From Allodiplogaster sudhausi (Eukaryota; Nematoda; Chromadorea; Rhabditida; Diplogasteridae): a DNA stretch of 64,000 bases. Made by a program: the position numbers and the translations under genes. This document shows, one piece after another, positions 36,291 to 45,726 of the stretch (its first letter is position 1; each line of letters begins with the position of its first letter). Under the pieces are notes generated by a model, which was not told where the DNA came from, did not search any database, and saw nothing but the letters and a program-made list of their open reading frames with translations. The stretch is from NCBI GenBank assembly GCA_945643635.1, contig CALZFC010000035.1, positions 1,623,501 to 1,687,500 of the forward strand, in the 5' to 3' direction.

Positions 36291-37234
36291 CAAGCTTTAC
36301 ACCTTTCTGCTCGAACTTAATTCCCAGGACAGCTCCTTTAACATGTCTAAATGAACGGTTCCTTGTTAATTCTTCCAAAATGCAGATACAAAGAACATGA
36401 ATGTACTACATGTAGGTAGTGAGTGTATGAGCTTTTTTTAAATGAAGACCGCAAGCGCTAATGGTTCATGATGGCACAATACAGTCTTAAAATAAATTAA
36501 AACGATAAAATTAAAGTATAGTATGACTAGTACAAGAATTTTTTTTTACCTATTATCTACTTTGGGTACTCGCGATCTAGCTACACATTAATTGTTTTAA
36601 ATGTTTTCTGTTAAACATAAATATGTGCATGATTGCATTCGTATTTTTTAAGAAAAAAAAAACAAAGCAAGAAACATAGTATTTTTTTAAGGAAAATGAA
36701 GACGCTAGCCGCGCAGCCAACTTCGTTTGTTCTAATCGGAATCCACAACCCCCATAAACCCCGCCCCCCTCTTCTCACCGACGACCCCATCATTTGTGTA
36801 AATACATAGTTCGATGGATAAGAAAGTAATTTTGCAACTTCATTCCTATAATGGAAATCGTACAAGTCATTTATGCTCGAGTATTAGTGAAACTACATTT
36901 TTTTCTATATGAAAACAAAATAACATGACCATAATCTTGGAAAATTTTCACATGCTTATTCTCGTTTAATACTGATCACTAATAGACAAAAAAAATGCCT
37001 TCAAAATGGCAAAATGAAGGTGTCTCCTGAAATCGAGCCCCTGCTCTACAAAATATTCATTACAAATGACAATGCCGTCCTATTGTGTAGAGAACGTATT
37101 CATTTATATACTGCATATGTCTTGTATGTATGATGAACGTACTTAAACAAAGCAGAAAGTTCCAAGAATAACAACTTTTGGTTTATCCCGTGTGTTAACG
37201 TAAAAGACGCGAGAATGAGCGGAATGGAGAAGAG
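36291..37234. other. AT-rich intergenic region
   Basis: Nothing coding is evident. The segment 36700-36800 resembles the 3' flank of gene A (28425-28490: 'ccgcgcagcc-act', 'aatcggaa', runs of C), which suggests a duplicated 3' end. The rest is A/T-rich with homopolymer runs. Confidence 0.4.
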
Positions 37235-37619
37235 ATGTCGTCGGTCGTGGTGCTCCTGTTGCTCTTGCTTTTGCTGGCTCTTGGTCATCCAAACCCTGCC
37301 AAATCTCAAGACGATGAAAAAAACGGTTTGTTTCTAATTTAATTGACTTCTTAAAATAATTCATCAGGCCGAATGCCTTCACTTTGTCGTATTACCTAAA
37401 ATTTTAGAACTGTACTTACTCCTGAATTCTGTGTTGATTTCTCTCAAAGTGAACTCACCCTCTTTTTCACTTTAAAGCGCAGGAACGAAGACATCGCCTA
37501 CATGCGAGAGAAGATGGTGGTGATTGGCAAGAAAGCGGGAGAAGACATCAAGAAGCAAGAAGGAAAGTGGACGCAAGAAGATCGCGCCGTCATCGACGAA
37601 GTTCTTAAGATGCGTAAAG
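37235..37619 (+). CDS. Possible secreted-protein gene or gene remnant, two exons
   Basis: Exon 1 (37235-37325) starts with an ATG and encodes a strong signal peptide: a run of Val and Leu followed by ALGHPNPAKSQDDEKN. Exon 2 (37478 to about 37614, GTAAAG donor) encodes a charged helix (YMREKMVVIGKKAGEDIKKQ). The phases do not match: the signal-peptide frame ends in phase 1 while the helix frame needs phase 0. The phase-0 partner in exon 1 is a Cys-rich alternative frame (from an ATG at 37214) that is less convincing. A missing exon or a frameshift is possible. Downstream, the intron contains a MITE and then a fragment of a chitin-binding gene, so the 3' end is probably lost. Confidence 0.4.
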
Positions 37620-37638
37620 TTAATTTTAAAAACACATA

Positions 37639-38065
37639 CCGTATTTTCTCTATTAGTGCCCCCGGGGGTACTATTTTTCAATACCCCTGCGAGAGGGGGC
37701 ACTATTAGAGGGGGGGGGGGTTCTATTAGAGGTAGGGGTACAATTTTTCAATGTGATTGACTAAAAGTTTGATAACAACATTTTATTCTATAGAACGAGG
37801 AATTATAGCTCTACTTCAATGGAATCATCACTCGAATATCGGTTTTTTCCGTAGATTTTGAATGAATTTGCAATCAGTTCATTGGTAAGAGCATCCCATA
37901 CCTCAAGCATAGATTCCAGAAACGTCTCTATTAGACAATTAGGGGGGCAGTATTGAAGAGGGAAGTTCTATTAGAGGGAGGGGTACTATTTTTCAATACC
38001 CTTGAGAGAGGGGGGCACTATTAGAGGGGGGGGGGTTCTAACAGAGGTAATAGAGAAAATACGGT
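37639..38065. mobile_element. 427-bp MITE with 18-bp terminal inverted repeats
   Basis: The ends are perfect inverted 18-mers: 'accgtattttctctatta' at 37639-37656 and its complement at 38048-38065. Both are flanked by 'acat', consistent with a 4-bp duplication, or a TA duplication if the first and last bases are counted differently. Inside, a G-rich module ('gggggcactattagag', 'tactatttttcaataccc') occurs near both ends. There is no coding capacity. Confidence 0.85.
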
Positions 38066-38100
38066 ACATATCAATGTGTGCAAATATTCGAATCTTACGA

Positions 38101-38600
38101 TTTAACTGCATCGGCAGGCGAGACGGCTACTATGACGAGGGAAAATGTCATGCGCGGTAAAATTTACATTCACTTTGTCTTTAGTGCTTGCTATAATACT
38201 CTCATTCTGATCTCTTCTTATTCTCGCCATCTCTCCCTCTTTCTCTCTCTGCGTCATTATCAGTGTAATAATTCTCTCATTTTCATCACATCTTTATCTC
38301 TCTTTCTCTCGCTCTCTGCTTCATGATTTCTCGTAATAGTTATCGCACATTTTCTTCCCCTCAAATCAATCTCTCTACATCTCTCGCTATCCATATACCT
38401 CTCTTTATCGCTGTCTCTCTCTCTCTCTCTCTTTAGCGCTAACTCTATCTTTCCCTTTCTCTGTTTCTCTCTCTCTCTCTTATAGTTTCTTCATGTGTCA
38501 CGGAAAATCGGCGACCTGCCTCAAGTGCCCGGACTATCCGACGGACATGGCAGCTGCATACCTTATTCAACATGCTGGAACGGAAAGAAGTGAGACGAAT
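38101..38600 (+). pseudogene. Copy D: frameshifted fragment of a CBM14 gene
   Basis: Only the second half of exon 2 (38101-38156, FNCIGRRDGYYDEGKC) and exon 3 (from 38486, FFMCHGKSATCLKCPDY) remain. The signal-peptide exon and the Pro-rich start of exon 2 are missing, replaced by the MITE and the secreted-protein remnant. In exon 3, comparison with gene A (24480-24500) shows a 7-bp deletion after 'gactatc', which shifts the frame away from the final Cys residues. Confidence 0.8.
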
Positions 38601-38868
38601 CGTTGACGTCATCATTGTTCATTGTATCAAGAGAAAGTCCGACTTGCCCATGAAGAGTTACTCTCCAAATTCCAAATACTTCTGCTATATATCACAATCC
38701 GTTTTTGTGTAAAAAAGTTCGATGGCTAAGTGGTGCAATAACTATTTCATTTCTCTTTGCTATATATTCGAGAGGCTAAAAATTGTGCTCATACATAAGC
38801 ACATATGCCAATGAAACATACATATGTACATACCTATTTTTGAACTAAAAACTCAAGGAACAACGATC

Positions 38869-39345
38869 TTCTTGGGGACAAACTCCAACTGAAGATCCGC
38901 AAAAGCGTCAGCTCATCAAGTAAATATTGACGATTTGGCCTGTTCAATGAAAATGATGACATCGAATCGAATCGGTGATTAAAAAACGGCAATGAATTTA
39001 TTTTTATAAGACAAGAGAAGATAGCTCTCGAATCGAAGATGAGCAGAGAAGGTTGTAAATAATAGTTAAAACTCTGCGAGCGAATAAAGAAAGACAGAGA
39101 CAGAGATCATGAAAAAAGATGAATTAATGCCCTCGCCTGAGGCAGTGGAAAAAGCATGATGAGTCACGGATACAGAGTGTGAGAGAGAGAGAGAAATGCG
39201 AAACAATGAAAGTGGAGGAGAGAAATGAAAAGAGAAGAAATAGAAAGGAAGAGCAGAAAATATGACTATGCTTTGTTCGGAGCGAATGGACTTAGTCACT
39301 ACATAAGCGCCCGTGATTGGGCTGCCTCGCCAATAGAATCAAAGC
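38869..39345. repeat. Conserved upstream repeat, copy R5
   Basis: This copy has all the landmarks (ccgcaaaagcg-cagctcatcaagta; cataagcgcccgtgattggg). In its siblings the start exon follows within about 60-160 bp, but here a 1.55-kb element (39387-40940) separates it from the start of gene E. Confidence 0.7.
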
Positions 39346-39386
39346 TTCCCTTTTCCTTTTTTTTTAGTTCGAGCAAATTAAACACA

Positions 39387-40370
39387 CACAAAACGGAATG
39401 TTCGCCCCAGCCGAGCATTCATGCGGAGCATTGGTATTCTTAATAGGCTGCGGAGCACAAATGCTCCGACTTTGAGAACATTTCGATGCTCTGCTCAGCG
39501 GAGCACCAAAGCTCGTCTGAAATGTTCTGCGCAGGCGAACATTCGCCAATCGCTTTTCGCCGCGGCAGCCGCTCCTCGTTTTCAACCTCCCTACCCCAAA
39601 TCTCGTTCTCTCTCTCTCCTCTCTCTCTCTCTCTCTTTCATAGCTGTCCACCATCCTCCAGATCAGGTTAGCTAATTATCTAACTTTTGCGAACAGCATT
39701 TTTCACTGTTTTCGGCCCTTCTGTGACCAAAACAACAGTTAAATAGAATAAAATTAAATAAAGTTCGCAAAAGTCGATAATTTAGCTAACCTGTGATCCG
39801 TTGTGATGTTGGGAGTCGTTGTCGATGCTTGTACCTGGAAGTAGACAGAGAGAAAGAGAGTCCTGACCGGACCCGAACCACCACCCCCCGCGCGCAATTT
39901 TCCCACGTTAACTACCAGGCCACCAACCCTTCCCGTGCACATCCCGGCATTGGATAACCTATGTACTGATAGGGGGGAGGGGGGGGGGTCATTTGCGGAC
40001 AGATGTTCTTCTCTCTCTCTCATCTTTCTTTCTCTCTCTCATCTCTTTTTCGTTCTCTCGCCTCTCTTTCTATCTCATCTCTTTTCTTTTCCCTCTGTCC
40101 ATGTCTATTAATGAGACTAAATGTTTTTTTCGAATAATTAACACTACAAAATGTAAAACAAATAGGAAGATTTGTGTTTCGCCTTCATTCACAGAATGTT
40201 AATTGAAAGTCGTTTGAGATGCGTGGGTTCATTCAAATTTGGCGAAAGTCCATTTGACTAATCACTTTAAATCACAAAGGTAATCACTTTTTATGGTAGA
40301 CATTCATAGCTTGATGGGCATTCAGAACACTAAGGCGCCCATGGATGAATTCAGAGGAACATTATCCATG

Positions 40371-40407
<37 letters not shown>

Positions 40408-40940
40408 AGCAGAGGAGAGAAAGAGCACACAAAAAAGAATGTTCGTAACATTCAATTCTCGGGTTGAATGTTTTTTTGGATGTCCTGCTGAGAAGGACAT
40501 TCAAACCGACCCGAGCAGGACATTCCCCCTGGCAGAGCTCCTGGCGCTTCTGGCGCGGAATGTCCTGCTGACCTCGGTTGGAATGTCCTGCTGAGCACTA
40601 CATTGCCGCAGGACATTGGTGATCCGCTCAGCGGAACATATGAATGTCCTGCTCAGCGAGTGATTAATGTATCGGTGCCGATTGATAGCATTAATGTTCT
40701 GCTTGAATGTAATGCTCAGCCGAACATTCTTCTTTGTGATGAAGGAGAGAGAGCGCTGCCCTCGAGGGTGGAATGTTACGCTGACCCGAGCATTGCGTCG
40801 ACGACCGCGCAATGTTCGTAACATTCCGCCCGAGGGGAGCGTAACATTAGGCGCCAGCGGCTTGGAATGTTCTGCTCAGAAGAACATTCAAAAAAAACAT
40901 TCATGCCGAGAAGTGAATGTTACGAACATTCCGTTTTGTG
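39387..40940. mobile_element. 1.55-kb inverted-repeat element built of GAATGT/ACATTC palindromes
   Basis: The terminal inverted repeats are perfect 18-mers: 'cacaaaacggaatgttcg' at 39387-39404 and its complement at 40923-40940. Inside, both ends carry dense variations of a palindromic motif of the form gaatgt-yctgctsag-acattc (39395-39560 and 40438-40930). The middle has CT/GA tracts and non-repetitive DNA with no transposase-like frame. No clear target-site duplication is seen. The flanks (agttcgagcaaatta / gctccaatttcag) correspond to a continuous stretch upstream of copy C (35420-35470), so this is an insertion in the 5' region of gene E. Confidence 0.8.
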
Positions 40941-40988
40941 AGCACATGCTCCAATTTCAGTTTTTATTATTCATTCGGCTCTTCTAAG

Positions 40989-41141
40989 ATGATGTTGCTA
41001 CACATTTTGGCTACTCTCGCGGTAGCTATCGCCTTCAGAACTGGTATGTATATATGATATTTTTATTTTTTATATATATAATTATTTAATTATAATTATA
41101 TATTATATCGTACAAGATATTTATGAAGCAAACGGATAAAG

Positions 41142-41185
<44 letters not shown>

Positions 41186-41796
41186 GTATATAAATTGAAA
41201 TTAGCTTGCCTTTTTTTCTAGTCAACTACGCGCACCTTTCTGATCCACCGTCGTCGCTCACAATTGTGCTGCCGCCTTCAGGCATGCCACAATTTAACTG
41301 CACCGGCAGACCGGATGGCTACTTTGACGAGTGGGAGTGTCACGAGTGGTAAGATTTACCTTTCTCTCACACACTGCCTCTTTAGATCTCGTCATTATTC
41401 TCTCATTTCCATCCCTTCTTATGCTCGCTATCTCTCCGTCTCTTTCTCTCTCTCTCTGCGCCATAATCTCTCATAATAGTTCTCTCTCATTTTCTTCCTC
41501 TCAAATCAATCTCTCTACCTCTCTTGCTCTATCTCTATCCCTCTGTTTATAGCAATCTATCTTTCCCTCTCTCTCGCTTTCTCTTCTCTCTCTCTCTCTC
41601 TCTCTCTTTCTCTTATAGCTTCTTTCAGTGCACCGGAGAATCAGCGACCTACCTCAAGTGCCCGGACCATCGAGTCTACGATGAAAGTGGCACTTGCGTT
41701 CATGCTTCAAAATGCTGTCCACGCCCGTTCCATAACTGCTCAACCGATATTCCCCGAAAGTACTTTAAGAGCTGCAATAATCAAATTAAAGTCTAG
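40989..41796 (+). CDS. Gene E: secreted one-domain CBM14 protein, 119 aa, 3 exons
   Basis: Exons: 40989-41043, 41222-41348, 41619-41796, phases matching, ending in TAG. Exon 1 gives a signal peptide (MMLLHILATLAVAIAFRTG). Exon 2 is exactly as long as exon 2 of gene A (127 nt) and contains FNCTGRPDGYFDEWEC. Exon 3 contains FFQCTGESATYLKCPDHRVY and a Cys-containing tail not shared with A (CCPRPFHNCSTD). The product should be an extracellular chitin-binding protein with a single domain, like a truncated version of gene A. Of the short copies only this one has every splice site and Cys needed. Its upstream region is separated from repeat R5 by the palindromic element, which may alter its expression. 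Confidence 0.75.
41145..41182. repeat. (AT)n microsatellite in gene E intron
   Basis: A pure TA-dinucleotide run sits in intron 1 of gene E. Pseudogene C has a shorter TA run in the corresponding place (35691-35702). Confidence 0.85.
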
Positions 41797-43255
41797 AAAG
41801 TCTATTACAAGAAAAAAGGGGTAATCTAATTATGCATTATCAAATTTCCAAGTACATACTTCTGTTTGATATACAAACAAGGCATATTTCTGTAAATATT
41901 TCCATGGAATAATAAAGTCATGTTGAGAATTCTTTCCCGCTGGACATGGTACAAGTCAGATCAACATTGTATGCTCAAATGTTCGTGAAACTATGCACGT
42001 TAACCTTCTAAAAAAAAAAGGTGAATGCATATATTTGAAACTGGTCAAAATCTGGTAGATCAATTTTACATTTCAATTACATAATGTCAGGACAACTTAT
42101 CACTTTCTAACAATAAATATTCATTTAATATTCATAGCTATTGGATTAAAAAAACTCCTTCAAAACGAATGCTTTTGTGGTGATTTCGTCTTGAAATCGA
42201 GATCATGCTCGTAAAAAATATAACGCCGCCTCGTTCTGAAGAGAGCGCATTCCTACTCAAATTACTATATGTATGTACGTATGTACATACATACATTCAT
42301 ATTATCTTTTGCATATATTCGTTCTAATACACGCCGTATTGCATCGTCCGAGGCTTCTTCTGGCACCATGTGATTGTGAATTTAATTTCTTTCTGACAAT
42401 TGCCATATGCAAATACTCCAATTGAAGTGGTCACGAGAGAAGATTCGTGGAATTTGGTAGGAAACGATGAGCGCAACGAGAGAAAGAGAGAGATTTCGAG
42501 TGTGAAGACGCAGAGAAAAAAGGATATCTTAACAGAAGTCTGCTATCATTCATCGGCATCAAGAATTTGCCGACGGTCTCAGAATGAAGCGAAAGCAAGA
42601 AAGAGAGGCATGACTGGGATAACACAGAGATTAGTGAAGAAAGAAGTAATTCAGATGGAATGAGAGAGAATAGAGCAGGTAGAGATAGAGAGAGTGATAG
42701 AGTGAAAGAGAGAGAGAGATAGAGTGAGAGAGAGAGAGAGAGTGAGGGAGGGAGAGAGTAAGAAGATGAGAGAAAAGAAAAGAGAGACAACGGAATGATA
42801 ACAAGGAATGGACAAGCTCGAAGTCACTACTAGACAGCGTAAAAGCAGGAGAATCAGGAAGAGAGAAGGGATAGATGCTTCTGAAGATAACGCTGAGAAA
42901 GTCTGCGAATACTTTGGCCGAGGCGTGATCCATTAGAAAGGCATGCGATCGACGAGAGGATTTCATATAAAAGAGAAGCGACTTCCGACAACACCCACAC
43001 TTCTTCCGGCTTATTTTCCAATTTCTTCGGCTCGCTCTTCCCTCCCTCTCTGTCTTTCATTCCTACACTTTTTCTCCTGTCTGTTTCTCTTTCTATCTCT
43101 CTCCATCTCTCTTTCTCTCTCTCTCTTTCTACAATTTTCCCCTCCGGCTCCTTTACTTTCTTTGACTTTCTTGCTGTAAAATGAACAAGTTTTGTAAAAA
43201 AATATTATTTAAATGTATTCCATTTCCAGGGCGAGAAACCGAGAGAGAGAGAGTG
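41797..43255. other. Intergenic region with GA and CT tracts before gene F
   Basis: An AT-rich 3' flank of gene E is followed by a mostly purine plus strand (42460-42900) and a CT tract (43020-43140). A TATA-like element (tatataaaag type, 'catataaaag' near 42966) lies about 290 bp before the ATG of gene F. The conserved R-type upstream unit is not present here, unlike in front of A, B, C and E. Confidence 0.45.
43230..43255 (+). promoter_or_regulatory. Conserved 5' leader after a splice acceptor, gene F
   Basis: The acceptor 'catttccag' is followed by 'ggcgagaaaccgag', then GA repeats and the ATG at 43256. It matches copy B (30088). It is a candidate spliced-leader acceptor or the end of a noncoding first exon. 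Confidence 0.5.
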
Positions 43256-45693
43256 ATGGACACACGCCTCGCCGCCCTCCTCGCTGTCGTGGCTGCAGTC
43301 GCGCAAGGTTAGCCATCATCTCTATTTTGACTAACTTGAAGCGGAATTGAAAGAAAGAAAGAATCAAAGAAAAACGTGGGAGAGGAGAGAAAAAGTATAA
43401 AATAGAATATTTAGAAGAAAAAAAATTGGAAATATAAAAAAGGTTTTTTCAAATAAAAATTTTAATAATTAACAGCCAACTACCAGTCCGCTCCGCAGCC
43501 GCCGCCATTGGCCGCCGCGCCGCCGCAAGGTCTGCTTCCTGTTGAAGAAAAAAGATTATTAGAGCGGAAACAAATTAAAGGAAAACGTGAGAGATGAGAA
43601 AGAAAAAGTGTGTTTAAAATAAAAATGGTAAAAAAAAATTCAAATAAAAGTTTCCACAATTAAACAGGCAACTACCAGTCGGCGCCGCCTCCCCCGCTGG
43701 CCGCCGCGCCTCCCGCGCCTCCGCCCGGATTCGACTGTTCCGGCAAGGCCGACGGCTACTACGAGGAGAGCAAATGCTCCGCGCGGTTAGGGCACTCATA
43801 ATTGTTTTATTGTAGCTGTCCAAAAGATTTTGGAATCAAAACAATGATAGAAGTAAAAGCGATAAGATAACTCATAAAACAACTTCATTAAAAAATTGAA
43901 ACAAAATAAACTTCACCTTGCAGCTTCTGGCAGTGCTCCAACGGCCGCGCCACATACGTGTCGTGCCCGGCCGGGCTCGCCTTTGACTCGCGAGGAGGCG
44001 CTTGCGACTATCCGTCCACGTGCAAGTCTGTCGAGTTTCTTCTTTTATTAAAAATATGTAAATTTTTATAGCAATAAATAATCATTAGCGAAATGGTTCA
44101 TAAAATCTTAATTAATCGTTAAAAAAAAATAAAAATAATAAATGCACATTATTTACAGCTCGCCACTTCCCCGCCAGCAGGCTCCCCCTGTTAGCAGTGG
44201 ATACGGTGGACAGCCGCAGTCGGTTAGGGAATTTTTTTTTAAATGATTTTGAACGTCATTTTATATTCAGAGTTATTTAGTCATATTAATTTGTATGACT
44301 TAACAATAGGAAATTGAGCGCCTCTAAGAGTAATTCCTCAATTTTGCCTCATACTCTTGTCCCTTCTTCCAGCTGCCGCAACCGGCACCGCAACGTGACA
44401 TCTCCAGCTTCAACTGCGCCGGCAAGTCGGACGGCCTCTACTCGGCGAAGCCCTGCGAGCCCGTCTACTACCAGTGCAGCAGCGGCAATGCATACGTCAA
44501 GACGTAAGAGATTCATCATATCCTATCTCATCTCCACTCGTATCGAAAAAATCTTTCAAAAAATATATGTACATACAAATTTGTCGAGACAAAATTTAAA
44601 AGCTTCCGAGAGATAAAGACCCTTTTTAACTAAGAAAACATATGTAAAATGATTCAATAATGCTTTCATAAAAGTAGTTCAAAACAAAACAAAAAAAAAA
44701 TAAATAAAAAATAATAAATTATTCAGCTGCCAGACCGGCCTCGTCTTCAACGACCGCAACCAAGCGTGTGACTACATCGACAGCTGTCGCAAGTGAGTAT
44801 CAGGCTGACTGAAGATTGGAAAAAAATGGGCTCAATGGAAAGATCTGACACGCGTACACGATAGATTACTTTATTAGAAGACATAACAGTAATTAATCAA
44901 TAAATAATCTTCATCCTTCAGTCCCGTGCGCGACGTGCCGCAGCCTCTCCCGGCTCCCATCAACAATGGATACCGTGAGGAGCTTTTTCTTTTTCTTTTT
45001 CTTTTTGCAAAATGATCATTACCATAGCATTCTATAACGATTAGGGACCGTAAAATATATTTGCAAATATTTTCCTCACCTAAAAACAACCCTCAATATT
45101 GTCTTCAGAGCAGCCGGCGCCAGCGCGTGACCCCTTCTGCCTCGACAAGACCGATGGCTACTACGGCAATGGCTGCCAGAACTACTTCTACTCGTGCAAC
45201 GCCAAGAACGCCTACAAGGCAAGAGAATTCTGTGAATTTTGGATAACAAACATTTTTTTTAACTGCCTCATATTTTGGGGGGAAAATGTTTGTATTTGAA
45301 AAGATATACACCTTTTAAATGGCTTTTGTCTTCTCCCTTCATGTACTCCTTTTGCTTCAGATGTCCTGCTCTTCCGGCCTCTTCTACGACGTTGAGCAGC
45401 GTGTGTGCGACCAGCGCGAACGCATCCCGGCGTGCGGCGGACAGCGCCCGCCCTCGCCCATCCCGAACACCCTTCCGTAAGAATCTCTTGCTCTATCTCT
45501 TACTCTCTCACTCTCTCTCTCTCTCTCTCTCTTACTGTTGCTCCCTTTCTTACTCTCTCGCTCCTCTATCTCTCTCGCTCCCTCTCACTCTCTCTCGATC
45601 TTTCGCTTTCTCTCTTAATCTCTCTTTCTCAATCTCTCACTCTCTCCATCTCAATCCCTCTATCTCTATCTCTCGCTCTCTCCATCTCTCTAA

Positions 45694-45726
<33 letters not shown>

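Noticed and set aside
39364..40987. Coding genes in the palindromic element (frames of 70-107 aa)
   Set aside because: Frames arise from repeated GAATGT/ACATTC motifs read on both strands; no domain or splice structure.
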